From: Aquirufa ecclesiirivi
Lineage (GTDB): Bacteria > Bacteroidota > Bacteroidia > Cytophagales > Spirosomataceae
Assembly (NCBI RefSeq): GCF_011250515.1
Contig: NZ_JAANOP010000009.1
Location: 62,001-126,000 of the forward strand
DNA: 64,000 nucleotides
Direction: 5' to 3'
Shown: piece by piece, positions 32,639-41,741 of the stretch
Numbering within the stretch: position 1 is the first letter of the stretch
How the letters are laid out: every line of letters starts with the position of its first letter
Made by a program: the position numbers and the translations under genes
The notes under the pieces: generated by a model
Databases searched by the model: none
Seen by the model: the letters and a program-made list of their open reading frames with translations, nothing else
Told to the model about the DNA's origin: nothing

Positions 32639-33433
32639 ATGGCAAAAAGAATTGACTTAACGAAAGAAGCGCGCCTAGCCACAAAATCGTCTAAATTCGG
32701 AAAAGTTAATTCAAGTTCAAGTGTAAAATCCAGCAGTACCTTCAAAAGGTATCTCAAAAAGTTCGCTTGGTTTGTATTTTATGCTTGGATAGCTTCCTTG
32801 GTGATGATACTATTGTTGAAGTTTCTCCCCATTTACTTCACTCCTACCATGGCAAGCCGTAAAATCGATGCAATCATGGAAGGAAAGCCTAGTAAAATTT
32901 ATTCCAATTGGACATCCTATTCAGAAATTGACAAAAACTGTGCTTTAGCTGTCATTGCTTCTGAAGATCAACTTTTCCCAGAACATAAGGGATTTGATTT
33001 TGAGGCTATGTGGGGCGCTATGCGTCATAATATGAAGGGAAAACGTATTAAAGGAGCTAGTACCATTTCGCAACAAGTGGCCAAAAATGTCTTTTTATGG
33101 CAAGGCAGAAGCTATCTAAGAAAAGGATTAGAGGCCTATTTCACCTTCATGATCGAATTAATCTGGGGCAAACAAAGAATATTAGAAGTCTACCTCAATG
33201 TGGCAGAAACGGGTAAAATGACCTTTGGAGTCGAAGCCGCTTGCCGAAAATATTATGGACATTCTTCCTCAGAGGTAAGTCGGGCGGAAGCAGCTAGAAT
33301 TGCCGCAGTATTACCGAATCCCATCCGTTTTTCCATCCAAAACCCATCCAATTACGTACAGCGGAGAACGAATACAATTCAGCGACAAATGCGGATGCTA
33401 GGGGGTAAAAAATTCTTGAGTCAGATTGATTGA
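32639..33433 (+). CDS. mtgA: monofunctional biosynthetic peptidoglycan transglycosylase
   Basis: This 264-residue GT51 enzyme polymerises lipid II glycan strands. One membrane helix (FVFYAWIASLVMILLLKFLP, residues ~44-63) anchors the catalytic domain outside. The conserved GT51 boxes are ASEDQLFPEHKGFD, KGASTISQQVAKNVFLW and RILEVYLNVAETG. ATG 32639 is preferred over an upstream frame start at 32603. It is transcribed alone with a short spacer after hemW. Confidence 0.93.
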   Translation: MAKRIDLTKEARLATKSSKFGKVNSSSSVKSSSTFKRYLKKFAWFVFYAWIASLVMILLLKFLPIYFTPTMASRKIDAIMEGKPSKIYSNWTSYSEIDKNCALAVIASEDQLFPEHKGFDFEAMWGAMRHNMKGKRIKGASTISQQVAKNVFLWQGRSYLRKGLEAYFTFMIELIWGKQRILEVYLNVAETGKMTFGVEAACRKYYGHSSSEVSRAEAARIAAVLPNPIRFSIQNPSNYVQRRTNTIQRQMRMLGGKKFLSQID

Positions 33434-33453
33434 AAGCCTACAAGCGATTAATT

Positions 33454-33780
33454 TTATAACTCAGAACTTGGATCCCAAAAATGCTGTTGGAATCCAATAA
33501 TTTTATCCTCTTTCACCTGAATTCCCTCCTCTTCCAAAAGTTCTTGCATCCGATTACCCCCAAAGAAATTTTTACCCGTCAAAACTCCATTTCGATTAAC
33601 CACTCGATGCGCTGGTACATTTTCTAATGTATGTGAGGCATTCATGGCCCAACCCACCATTCTAGCCCCTCCTTTCATTCCTAAATAAGCCGCTATTGCT
33701 CCATAAGAAGTCACTTTCCCTTGGGGAATCAGCTGTACAACTTGATAAATAGCATCAAAGGAATTCAGATGGGTAGCCAT
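33454..33780 (-). CDS. alkyltransferase-like protein (MGMT family, no active cysteine)
   Basis: A 108-residue protein with the fold of O6-alkylguanine DNA alkyltransferase: GKVTSYGAIA (Y26), GARMVGWAM (R40) and the active-site motif position reading VPAHRVV, with alanine (A57) where methyltransferases have the acceptor cysteine (PCHR). Such ATL proteins bind alkylated guanine without repairing it and pass it to nucleotide excision repair. It lacks the N-terminal domain of Ada/Ogt. It is single and convergent with mtgA. Confidence 0.88.
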   Translation of the reverse strand: MATHLNSFDAIYQVVQLIPQGKVTSYGAIAAYLGMKGGARMVGWAMNASHTLENVPAHRVVNRNGVLTGKNFFGGNRMQELLEEEGIQVKEDKIIGFQQHFWDPSSEL

Positions 33781-33840
33781 TTAAATACGATTCTCTAAAC
33801 TCGAAAATTAATAATTTATAAATTATAATTTATAATCTAA

Positions 33841-34413
33841 TTACTCTTCTTTTCTTTCCTCAATTTCTTTCTCCAACTCACTATACCATTTCTCTCCAAA
33901 TTTCCGAATCAAGGGCTCCTTTAAAAATTTATATATGGGCACTCCCAATTGTTTCCCATGTGAACAAGCATCTGAGCAGATACTCCAGCGATCATAATTT
34001 AAAGCTTGATACTCCGCTAATTTGGCGATACGAATAGGATATAAATGACAAGAAATAGGTTTTCGAAAGTCGATCTTTCCATCAAAATAGGCTTGCTCAA
34101 TCCCACACTTTAAATACTTTTTATCGTCATAAATGGCATATACACATTCTCTTCCTTCAATGACCGGAGTTGAAAAGTCCCCATCCTCATCTTTGACCCA
34201 AGTACCCACTTGCTGTATAACAGCTTTCCCTTCTTCTGATAAATAAGGAGCAATTTGGTCTTGTATGCTTTCTATAATGGCTAGTTCATCCTCCTCTAAT
34301 GGAGCGCCTAAATCCCCTTCTACACAACAAGCTCCTTTGCATTTACTTAAATCACAAACAAAGAACTCATCGGCTACATCCTCACTGATAACAGTATCGT
34401 CAATTAAAATCAT
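33841..34413 (-). CDS. DUF3109-family cysteine-rich protein
   Basis: A 190-residue protein typical of DUF3109, with cysteine clusters: CDLSKCKGACC near residues 19-29, a central RECVYAIYD and KCGIEQA, then ISCHLYPIRI and ICSDACSHG. The pattern suggests an Fe/Zn site as in the YkgJ-type domain. Function is unknown. It is single; the divergent lytic transglycosylase starts 158 nt away. Confidence 0.88.
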   Translation of the reverse strand: MILIDDTVISEDVADEFFVCDLSKCKGACCVEGDLGAPLEEDELAIIESIQDQIAPYLSEEGKAVIQQVGTWVKDEDGDFSTPVIEGRECVYAIYDDKKYLKCGIEQAYFDGKIDFRKPISCHLYPIRIAKLAEYQALNYDRWSICSDACSHGKQLGVPIYKFLKEPLIRKFGEKWYSELEKEIEERKEE

Positions 34414-34571
34414 TTTATGCTATTTTTCACAAAGGTAAAGATATTCCCAAGCTCTTAAAACAAAAGAGCATTTAGCAATAATCCTATTTTAAAACCGTTA
34501 AATGAGAATATTTGGTAATTTTACATGAAATAGGCTTTCAAAGTCATCATTGCTTTATTAATCCATCCTCT

Positions 34572-36173
34572 ATGAATCAAAAAAAGCTACTATTTCTTTT
34601 TTTGTTTTTGGTAAGTTGCTCTTTTATTACCATCCACGCTGGCAATCGTACGGATACCTTAAGTTTAGGTAATTTGCGCGTAGCCATTCACCCTTCGGCT
34701 AAACCCATTTTGGAAAAAGAATGGGCCATGTTAGGTGCCAATAAAAAATTTGTGGGCATGATGAAAGACAAAATGCGCCTATTTTTCCCCTTAATTGAGC
34801 CTATTTTAAAAGATGGAAATATACCCGATGATTTCAAATACCTCTGCGTACAAGAGAGCTCTTTAAACCCCAATGCCGTCTCAACGTCCAATGCCGTAGG
34901 ATATTGGCAGTTTAAATTAGAAACAGCCAAAGATGTAGGATTGAAAGTAAATAAAGAGGTAGACGAAAGGCGACACATTCTGGAAGCCACCAAAGGGGCA
35001 GTCAATTACTTAACTCGAAATAATACCGTATTAAACAACTGGTTAAGCACCTTATTATCCTATCGTTTAGGCTTAGGAACACTTAAAAAAATGCCCTTAG
35101 CAACGGATTGGCTTGGAAAATCCATCATAGAAGTTGATTCAAGTACCGATTGGTATGTCCTACGATTCCTAGCTTATAAACATTTTTGGGAAACAGAGTT
35201 ACAATTAAATTCTACTGAAAACATAGCTTTAGAAACACCAAGCATGATTACTTATAAGCCGGTCAAAGGCAAAAGCCTGATCGACTTATCCGATGAATGG
35301 AAAGTAAGTTATGATGATTTAAAAAAATACAATTCTTGGGTATTAAAAGATTGGGTACCGGATGACAAGGAATATACCCTATATCACCCTTCGAATGTAT
35401 CAATTTTCGAATCTAAAAGTAATGTAAGCTTGGCGGCACAAAGCATGGCATTAACGGCTTCCAATGATACCAATAAATTGTATGTCGAGGCTGAAATTCC
35501 TCAAGAAGCACTTTATCCCAAGAAAAAACATAAGCCCATATTAAGCGATAAAGTAGAAACTCGCTTTCATACTGTGGAATCTGGTGAGAGCTTAAGTTCC
35601 ATTGCGCGCAAATATGAAATGAAATTGCCTGACTTATTAAAGTTAAATGGCTTAGAAATGAGCTCTTTAATAAGTTTAGGACAAAAAATTAAAGTAGCTC
35701 GAAAAATACCTATGCTGGAATTAATTGCAGAGCAATTGGATGAAAAAGCAAAAAAACCCCCTATTAACACTCGCAGCAATGAGGTTAAGGAAAAGCCAGA
35801 AGAAATTATCCCTGAAGAACCTAAAGTAACGATCAAAAGTACAGGAAGTTCTATTTACATAGACCCAGCCGTTGGTCGAGAAATTACCATTCATTCTGAT
35901 ACTCCCGAAAAAGATAAAAAATCAGATGTCAAAGTAGTGGAAGAAAGAATAAAAAACACAGTGGAAAACACCAAGAATGTACAAGAATCCAAAGCTGCGG
36001 TTAATAACCATTCAATCCCCGCAAAAAATAGTATACATGTAGTGAAAGCTGGAGAAACACTTTTTAGAATTGCTTCCCAATATGGGATCAGTGTTCAAAA
36101 ATTATCTGAATGGAATAAATTAAGTAAAAACCCCAAGATACAAGTTGGACAAAAATTAAAAATTCAGCCTTAA
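34572..36173 (+). CDS. LysM-containing lytic transglycosylase (MltD-like)
   Basis: A 533-residue exported enzyme: signal peptide MNQKKLLFLFLFLVSCSFIT then a GH23 lytic transglycosylase domain (residues ~60-220) with the catalytic glutamate in LCVQESSLNPNAVS and the GYWQFKLETAK segment, then two LysM modules, one near residue 345 (FHTVESGESLSSIARKYEMK) and one at the C-terminus (IHVVKAGETLFRIASQYGIS). It cleaves peptidoglycan in the periplasm. ATG 34572 is chosen because the longer frame from 34512 would put 20 residues before the signal. It overlaps the methyltransferase gene tail to tail by 4 nt. Confidence 0.9.
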   Translation: MNQKKLLFLFLFLVSCSFITIHAGNRTDTLSLGNLRVAIHPSAKPILEKEWAMLGANKKFVGMMKDKMRLFFPLIEPILKDGNIPDDFKYLCVQESSLNPNAVSTSNAVGYWQFKLETAKDVGLKVNKEVDERRHILEATKGAVNYLTRNNTVLNNWLSTLLSYRLGLGTLKKMPLATDWLGKSIIEVDSSTDWYVLRFLAYKHFWETELQLNSTENIALETPSMITYKPVKGKSLIDLSDEWKVSYDDLKKYNSWVLKDWVPDDKEYTLYHPSNVSIFESKSNVSLAAQSMALTASNDTNKLYVEAEIPQEALYPKKKHKPILSDKVETRFHTVESGESLSSIARKYEMKLPDLLKLNGLEMSSLISLGQKIKVARKIPMLELIAEQLDEKAKKPPINTRSNEVKEKPEEIIPEEPKVTIKSTGSSIYIDPAVGREITIHSDTPEKDKKSDVKVVEERIKNTVENTKNVQESKAAVNNHSIPAKNSIHVVKAGETLFRIASQYGISVQKLSEWNKLSKNPKIQVGQKLKIQP

Positions 36174-36811
36174 GCTTTCTTTTTGAGAATCAAAAGTCCA
36201 TCACGCAAAGGTAAGAGCAGGTTCTCTACTCGCTGGTCATGTAGACACTTTTGATTGAAATCCCTAAGTGCTTGGGTTGATTTATCTTTTGCGGATGCAT
36301 CCACCACTTTTCCACTCCAAAGTACATTATCTACAATAATTAAACCTCCTTTTCTTACCTTATCCACTACAAGGTCAAAATATAAGGCATAATTACGCTT
36401 ATCGGCATCGATGAAGACCAAATCTATTTCTTCTTGAATGTTCGGAATTTCATCTTTAGCATCCACTATTCGGTAGTCAATTTGAGAACCTAGCGGAGAT
36501 TGATCAAAAAATGAGCGCGTAAAACGTTCTAATTCTTCATTCACGTCCAGGGTAATTAACTTACCTGTCGACACTAAACCTTCGGCCAAACAAAGGGCAG
36601 AATAACCTGTATATGTCCCAATTTCAAGGATTAATTTGGGTTGCATTAAGGACGATATCAATGCCAAAAACCGACCTTGTAAATGCCCAGATAGCATCCT
36701 AGGTTGTAAAATTTGGGCATGCGTCTCACGATCAAGACGTTTTAATAAGTCATTTTCAGGCTCAGAAAATGCTCTGGAGTAAGCATCAATGGCTGGGTCT
36801 ATGAATTCCAT
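36170..36811 (-). CDS. O-methyltransferase (class I, COMT/caffeoyl-CoA type)
   Basis: A 213-residue SAM-dependent methyltransferase of the PF01596 family. Motif I is LILEIGTYTGYSALCLAEGL, and motif with the metal-binding Asp is LVFIDADKRNYALYFDLV; IIVDNVLWSGKV follows. The substrate is unknown; bacterial relatives methylate small phenols or tRNA-like targets. It shares a 4-nt gap with the next methyltransferase upstream, so they are probably co-transcribed. Confidence 0.9.
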   Translation of the reverse strand: MEFIDPAIDAYSRAFSEPENDLLKRLDRETHAQILQPRMLSGHLQGRFLALISSLMQPKLILEIGTYTGYSALCLAEGLVSTGKLITLDVNEELERFTRSFFDQSPLGSQIDYRIVDAKDEIPNIQEEIDLVFIDADKRNYALYFDLVVDKVRKGGLIIVDNVLWSGKVVDASAKDKSTQALRDFNQKCLHDQRVENLLLPLRDGLLILKKKA

Positions 36812-36815
36812 GGTA

Positions 36816-37586
36816 TTATTTTATACCGGTATAAAAGAAATCAAAGGAAGTATCAGGTGTTTGATTTAAGGAATAATCATCAACCTGAATGGAATCCACT
36901 AATTGATTATTGGCTTTGGAAACAATCAAACGACTCATTCGATTGGCTATATCATAAGGAACTTGTAACCAAGTTCTTGGTAATCTGTATTGCAGATTTA
37001 ATAGATCAAATCGAGTAATTTTTTGAACTGACTTTTTATTTTCTTCATAATAATCCATCACTTTGGTATTTCCATGTATCCCTTCTGTAATGACCGAAGA
37101 AAAGTGTTTTTCCATCAATTTCTGAAGTCCATGGGCATCATATTCTCGAACATGCCATGGATTACGCGTTAAAGAGAATTTCTTATTGACCGTGGTTAAA
37201 TACAATTTACCACCTGGTTTCAAAACCCTGGCAGCTTCTTGAAGAAAAAAATCGTCATTTTCAATATGCTCAATCACTTGAAAAGTAACTACAAAATCAT
37301 AGTGATTGGAGGGTAAATCCTTCAATGGCGGCAAAAACATATCAATAAATGTAAATGAAGGATAATTTTTACTTAACTCCTGCATCAACTCCGTATTTTT
37401 ATCTACACCTGTATAATTACTGACCTGCGGAGCTAATACGCCTACTCCCCTTCCTGTTCCACACCCAATTTCCAAAACATCGCCTGAAACTAAATGGCTC
37501 ACATGTAAATAAGGGAATAAAAGTCGTTGGTGAATCGGATTATCCGAAGCAATCTCAGAAGAGGCAATTTCAGTCGTTTTATACAT
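36816..37586 (-). CDS. class I SAM-dependent methyltransferase
   Basis: A 256-residue methyltransferase with motif I GDVLEIGCGTGRGVGVLAP and the following FVVTFQVIEHIENDDFFLQE, AARVLKPGGKLYLTTVN. It resembles the UbiE/Methyltransf_11 group. ATG 37586 is chosen since the longer frame starts with TTG at 37622. Substrate unknown. It heads a two-gene run with the O-methyltransferase and is divergent from the membrane/winged-helix pair. Confidence 0.87.
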   Translation of the reverse strand: MYKTTEIASSEIASDNPIHQRLLFPYLHVSHLVSGDVLEIGCGTGRGVGVLAPQVSNYTGVDKNTELMQELSKNYPSFTFIDMFLPPLKDLPSNHYDFVVTFQVIEHIENDDFFLQEAARVLKPGGKLYLTTVNKKFSLTRNPWHVREYDAHGLQKLMEKHFSSVITEGIHGNTKVMDYYEENKKSVQKITRFDLLNLQYRLPRTWLQVPYDIANRMSRLIVSKANNQLVDSIQVDDYSLNQTPDTSFDFFYTGIK

Positions 37587-37644
37587 ATTAGAAAATTTGA
37601 ATACAAAGGTAGGAATATTCAAATAAATATTTTTTCCTAAATAA

Positions 37645-37676
37645 TTTGGTTTGTATTACAAACTACATTAATATTG
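37645..37676 (+). promoter_or_regulatory. promoter with 15-nt palindromic operator
   Basis: TTTG (37645-37648) and TAATATTG (37669-37676) are spaced by 20 nt. The perfect palindrome GTTTGTATTACAAAC (37649-37663) lies between them, a likely binding site for the winged-helix protein encoded downstream. Confidence 0.6.
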
Positions 37677-37698
37677 CAAACACTATACCACTAAAAAC

Positions 37699-38259
37699 AT
37701 GTCTGAAACAATACTCAATCCCAATGAGAGCTTAGCCATTATCCAAAAAGTCGTTAACTCCACACGTCAAGATTATCACATTCAACGAAAATTCTACATA
37801 CTCTGGGGAATTCTCATTGCTGTTGCCAGCTTTTCGCAATATGCTATTGAAAAAAATATATTATCCCTCCCGAAGTATTATCCATGGATATTTTTTCCTG
37901 GCGTTGGGCTTATTCTAAGTATCTATTGGGGATACGCTGGCAAAAAAACCTCTTTAAGCTATTACAATCATTTTGTTTTGACGATGTGGTTTACTTTGTA
38001 CATCGCTTTGGGTTTAACACTTTATATTTCCTTATACAATCAGGTTAGCCCATTCCCTTATATTTTGGTATGTGTAGGTATTGGCACCAGTATTTCAGGC
38101 TTCTTGATGAAGAATCTGTTGTTTATCCTATGTGGATTGATTTTTGGAATAGGATCAATTTACTGCTTATTTATACCCTTTCAGCAGCAATTACTTCTCA
38201 ATGGAGTTTGTATGCTCCTAGGGAATGTTATGCCGAATCTAATATCTCAACATGTTTAA
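37699..38259 (+). CDS. small multi-pass membrane protein
   Basis: A 186-residue protein with about five membrane helices (YILWGILIAVASFSQYAI, YPWIFFPGVGLILSIYWGY, FVLTMWFTLYIALGLTLYI and others). No family is recognised with certainty. It overlaps the next gene by 8 nt, so it is co-translated with a winged-helix regulator; such pairs are often a regulator with its membrane target or signal-sensing partner. Confidence 0.7.
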   Translation: MSETILNPNESLAIIQKVVNSTRQDYHIQRKFYILWGILIAVASFSQYAIEKNILSLPKYYPWIFFPGVGLILSIYWGYAGKKTSLSYYNHFVLTMWFTLYIALGLTLYISLYNQVSPFPYILVCVGIGTSISGFLMKNLLFILCGLIFGIGSIYCLFIPFQQQLLLNGVCMLLGNVMPNLISQHV

Positions 38260-38551
38260 TGACTTAGATCCTTTATTAAATTCTCCGGTCCGTCTAGCCG
38301 TTATGTCCATTTTACTCACTGTAAAACATGCTCATTTCAATGATTTATTAAAAGAAACCCAAACTACCCAAGGGAATTTAAGTCATCAACTAAAAAAACT
38401 ACATGAGGCAGGATATGTACAAATAGAAAAAACCTTTAAAAATAATTACCCATTAACCATCATAAGTATTTCCCAAACAGGGAAGAAAGCATTTGAAGTT
38501 TATGTAGAAAATATAAAAAAGTACCTCCATTTAAATGAAAACAATACCTAA
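38252..38551 (+). CDS. winged-helix transcriptional regulator
   Basis: A 99-residue protein with a single winged-helix domain: SPVRLAVMSILLTVKHAHFN, then the recognition helix QTTQGNLSHQLKKLHEAGYV and the wing around IEKTFKNNYPLTI. It resembles the HTH_34/ArsR-MarR-like small regulators that sit beside membrane proteins in Bacteroidota. It overlaps the membrane-protein gene by 8 nt. A terminator follows at 38600-38625. Confidence 0.88.
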   Translation: MFNDLDPLLNSPVRLAVMSILLTVKHAHFNDLLKETQTTQGNLSHQLKKLHEAGYVQIEKTFKNNYPLTIISISQTGKKAFEVYVENIKKYLHLNENNT

Positions 38552-38599
38552 CCATCCTATAAGCCATATCATTTGATTTAATTTCGGGCAATAAATTAG

Positions 38600-38634
38600 A
38601 TCCTGGCTCCTTTTAGGAGTCAGGATTTTTTTTT
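38600..38634 (+). terminator. rho-independent terminator after the winged-helix gene
   Basis: ATCCTGGCTCCT / AGGAGTCAGGAT forms a 12-bp stem (one G/T wobble) with a 2-3 nt loop, followed by nine Ts. Confidence 0.88.
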
Positions 38635-38647
38635 AGTTTAGGACATC

Positions 38648-39241
38648 ATGCACATAAATCAACAAAAGGATAATTTGCTCCCATTTGATGGAGAATTGTA
38701 TTCATATGGTAGAATTTATACCGAAGAACAGGCTAATAACTTATTAAATACCTTAATACAAAGTATCGCTTGGGAACATGATCTAGTACGACTTTTCGGA
38801 AAAACCCATATAACTGCTCGAAAAGTAGCTTGGTATGGTGATCTTGGTAGAAGCTACCAGTATTCAGGTAGTGTAAAACAAGCTCATGCTTGGACTCCAG
38901 TCCTATCGGAAATCAAATCTAAGGTGGAGGAAATTTGTCAGGCCAAATACAATGCATGCCTTCTCAATTTATATCATAATGGAAACGAAGGTATGGGATG
39001 GCACACAGATAATGAAAAATCCATTGTCACTCATTCAAGCATAGCCTCCTTGAGTCTTGGTTGCCAAAGGAGATTTGATCTTAAACACAATTCCAGTGGC
39101 GAAAAAAGAAGTTTAGAATTAGAAAATGGGCAATTAATCAATATGCAGGGATGTATTCAAGAACATTGGAAACATGCTTTAGCCAAATCAAAAAAGATCC
39201 ATGAACTGCGTATTAACCTTACTTTTAGATTGATGATTTAG
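38648..39241 (+). CDS. alkB: AlkB-like alkylated-DNA repair dioxygenase
   Basis: A 197-residue Fe(II)/2-oxoglutarate dioxygenase. It shows NACLLNLYHNGNEGMGWHTD with HxD in WHTDNE, the second His in QEHWKHALAKS, and the RINLTFR co-substrate arginines at the C-terminus. Homologues repair alkylated bases or act on RNA. With the ATL gene at 33454 it is one of two alkylation-damage proteins in the window. It is a single gene. Confidence 0.9.
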   Translation: MHINQQKDNLLPFDGELYSYGRIYTEEQANNLLNTLIQSIAWEHDLVRLFGKTHITARKVAWYGDLGRSYQYSGSVKQAHAWTPVLSEIKSKVEEICQAKYNACLLNLYHNGNEGMGWHTDNEKSIVTHSSIASLSLGCQRRFDLKHNSSGEKRSLELENGQLINMQGCIQEHWKHALAKSKKIHELRINLTFRLMI

Positions 39242-39311
39242 CTCTAATTAAGGATTTTAAAGAAAAATGAAAAAAAATCCCGACCTTTGCACTACATTTT
39301 AGCTATCCAAC

Positions 39312-40103
39312 GTGTCATTCGAACAAGATCCCAAGCCATACAAGAAGCCCTTTAGGCATTTTACTACTCCGAAAACAGATAATAAAGAATTTGTATTTGG
39401 TATTCAATCCGTTTTAGAAACTCTTCGTGCTGGAAAAGAAATTGACCGCTTACTAGTTCAACGGGAATTGGGAAGTATTGAGATTTTGGAATTGGCCAAA
39501 GAAAAAGGTATTCAGGTTCAAAAAGTACCCATTGAAAAGCTAAATCGCATTACGCGTAAAAATCACCAAGGTGCTATTGCTTTCGTCTCTGCCATACATT
39601 ACGCCAAAATTGATAATATCATTGCTGACACTTTTGAGAAAGGCCAAACACCTCTAATTCTGATTTTAGATCGAATTACTGATGTGAGAAATTTTGGAGC
39701 TATTGCGCGTACTGCTGAATGTGCTGGGGTTCATGCCATCGTAATTCCTTCTCGCGGAGCTGCTCAAATCAATGCAGATGCCATGAAAACCTCTTCGGGT
39801 GCATTAAACTTTTTACCGGTTTGCCGAGAAGAAAACCTAATTAGCACGATCGAATACCTACAAAATGCTGGCCTTAAGGTAATTGCATGTACAGAAAAAA
39901 CGAAGGATTCTGTTTATGTCAAAGACTTTAAAGAACCCACAGCCATCGTACTAGGTTCAGAAGAAGATGGTATTTCTGATGAAATCATTCGTAAAGCAGA
40001 TGATTTGGCCGCTATTCCTCAAAGTGGACAAGTAGGATCTTTAAACGTATCAGTAGCCGCAGGTGTTATCATCTACGAAGCTCTACGTCAAAGACTTAAC
40101 TAA
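39312..40103 (+). CDS. rlmB: 23S rRNA 2'-O-ribose methyltransferase (RlmB-like SpoU family)
   Basis: A 263-residue SPOUT methyltransferase. After an N-terminal substrate-binding domain (FVFGIQSVLETLRAGKEIDR) it has SpoU motifs RNFGAIARTAECAG, SSGALNFLPV and the C-terminal LNVSVAAGVIIYEALR. The start is GTG at 39312; no in-frame ATG precedes it. RlmB is best known for G2251; the exact target is inferred. It overlaps nothing and ends 2 nt before the convergent SDR gene. Confidence 0.9.
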   Translation: MSFEQDPKPYKKPFRHFTTPKTDNKEFVFGIQSVLETLRAGKEIDRLLVQRELGSIEILELAKEKGIQVQKVPIEKLNRITRKNHQGAIAFVSAIHYAKIDNIIADTFEKGQTPLILILDRITDVRNFGAIARTAECAGVHAIVIPSRGAAQINADAMKTSSGALNFLPVCREENLISTIEYLQNAGLKVIACTEKTKDSVYVKDFKEPTAIVLGSEEDGISDEIIRKADDLAAIPQSGQVGSLNVSVAAGVIIYEALRQRLN

Positions 40104-40105
40104 AA

Positions 40106-40855
40106 CTATAATACCTTTTTGATTTGAGTAGCCGATGCCTGTGCGCTAGGTAAAATAGTCACGTCCGCTAAATTCACATGAGCAGGACAAGAGACCATAT
40201 AGGCGATTAAACTGGCAATATCAGCTGCATCCAATGGTGTAAAGCCTTGATAAACCGATTCTGCCCTTGGTAAATCCCCTTTAAAGCGAACCGCTGAAAA
40301 TTCCGTATTTACAGCTCCTGGAGCAATATTGGACACTTTAATATTAAAAGGGTTTAAGTCGATACGCATTCCTTGAGATAAAGCCTCTACCGCTGCTTTG
40401 GAAGCGCAATACACATTCCCATTGGCATAAGTTTGTTTTCCTGCTATCGATGAAATATTAATGATATGCCCTTGCTCCCGACGAATCATTTCAGGCATCA
40501 CCATTTTTGATACATATAATAGACCATTAACATTGCCATGTAACATGGCATCCCAGTCTTCTAAAGAGCCTTCTTGAATCGGAGAAAGCCCATGGGCATT
40601 TCCTGCATTATTAATCAATAAATCGATATTTTTCCATTCCATTGGCAAACTTTGGAAGGCTTGCTCTACTTCGCTCCAATTTCGAACATCAAAAGTTAAG
40701 ATATAACTAGGTAAAGAGATGGATTGCTGTAATGCTTCTAATCGTTCACGTCGTCTTCCGCATAGAATCAATTGATATCCTAAATCAGCCAATGCTTTAG
40801 ATGTAGCAAATCCAATTCCAGAACTGGCACCTGTAATACAAGCAATTTTATTCAT
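40106..40855 (-). CDS. short-chain dehydrogenase/reductase
   Basis: A 249-residue SDR protein starting at ATG 40855 (MNKIACITGASSGIGFATSK); a longer frame from 40921 is rejected because the Rossmann motif GASSGIG then sits at the usual position. NNAG follows (LINNAGNAHG), and the catalytic YxxxK is Y-C-A-S-K (VYCASKAAVEALSQG) with the upstream serine in INISSIAG. Substrate unknown. It is divergent from pth. Confidence 0.9.
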   Translation of the reverse strand: MNKIACITGASSGIGFATSKALADLGYQLILCGRRRERLEALQQSISLPSYILTFDVRNWSEVEQAFQSLPMEWKNIDLLINNAGNAHGLSPIQEGSLEDWDAMLHGNVNGLLYVSKMVMPEMIRREQGHIINISSIAGKQTYANGNVYCASKAAVEALSQGMRIDLNPFNIKVSNIAPGAVNTEFSAVRFKGDLPRAESVYQGFTPLDAADIASLIAYMVSCPAHVNLADVTILPSAQASATQIKKVL

Positions 40856-40931
40856 GTCAATTTTTTCTACTAAGTTAAGCTCAAAGCTGTCTTCTAAAAA
40901 ATTTGCTTGTACTTTTGTCAAAAATTGAATT

Positions 40932-41492
40932 ATGAATTATCTAATTGTAGGATTAGGCAACATTGGTCCTGAATATTTATTTACCCGCCACAATATTGGA
41001 TTTATGGCTTTAGATTATTTAGCCAAACTCAAAGACCTAAAATTTTCACCCGATAGATACGCCAGCCAATGTTCCTACAAACTAAAAGGACATCAAATCC
41101 ACCTCATCAAACCTAATACCTACATGAATTTAAGTGGTAAAGCGGTGAATTATTGGATGCAACATCTCAAAGTACCCAAAGAAAATATGTTAATCCTGGT
41201 TGATGACCTAGCCCTACCCTTTGAGACGCTACGTTTAAAACCCAAAGGATCCAGTGGTGGACATAATGGTTTAAAAAGTATTGAAGCTAGTCTTCAGAGT
41301 AATGAATATCCACGTTTACGGATGGGTATTGGTGACAATTTTCCGAAAGGTCGACAAGCCGAATATGTACTAAGTAACTTTTCCGAAGAAGAATTAGGAC
41401 TTATTCCAGAGGTACTAGAGAGGTCCATTCCCTTCATGGAAACATTTTGCTTAGAAGGCATCCAACAAACAATGAATAAATACAATCAGTAA
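40932..41492 (+). CDS. pth: peptidyl-tRNA hydrolase
   Basis: A 186-residue enzyme that recycles peptidyl-tRNA dropped from ribosomes. VGLGNIGPEYLFTRHNIGF contains the catalytic histidine (RHN), and KPNTYMNLSGKAVNYW, DDLALPFETLRLKPKG and SSGGHNGLKSI are family blocks. It is single, with a 77-nt divergent gap to the SDR gene. Confidence 0.95.
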   Translation: MNYLIVGLGNIGPEYLFTRHNIGFMALDYLAKLKDLKFSPDRYASQCSYKLKGHQIHLIKPNTYMNLSGKAVNYWMQHLKVPKENMLILVDDLALPFETLRLKPKGSSGGHNGLKSIEASLQSNEYPRLRMGIGDNFPKGRQAEYVLSNFSEEELGLIPEVLERSIPFMETFCLEGIQQTMNKYNQ

Positions 41493-41675
41493 TTGTACTT
41501 TTTAAAGAATTTTTGAATTATTCCTAAATTTTTAAATTAGAATTATCAAAATGTATCAAGAAGTATTACCAAATTATATTTTGAAATACTACAAAAAACT
41601 TTATATAAATTCTGTTTTTATATTAAAATAACAAATTTTAAGAATTTTTGAAACACAAATTGTCTAAATTCAAGT

Positions 41676-41710
41676 TTTGCTATATCGAAAAAATACAATA
41701 ATTTTGTATT
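41676..41710 (+). promoter_or_regulatory. promoter with overlapping inverted repeat
   Basis: TTTG (41676-41679), 19 nt, then TAATTTTG (41699-41706). The arms AATACAA (41692-41698) and TTGTATT (41704-41710) flank and overlap the -7 box, so a repressor bound here would block it. Confidence 0.65.
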
Positions 41711-41741
41711 GTTGATTTAGGAAATAAATATAACAAAACTT

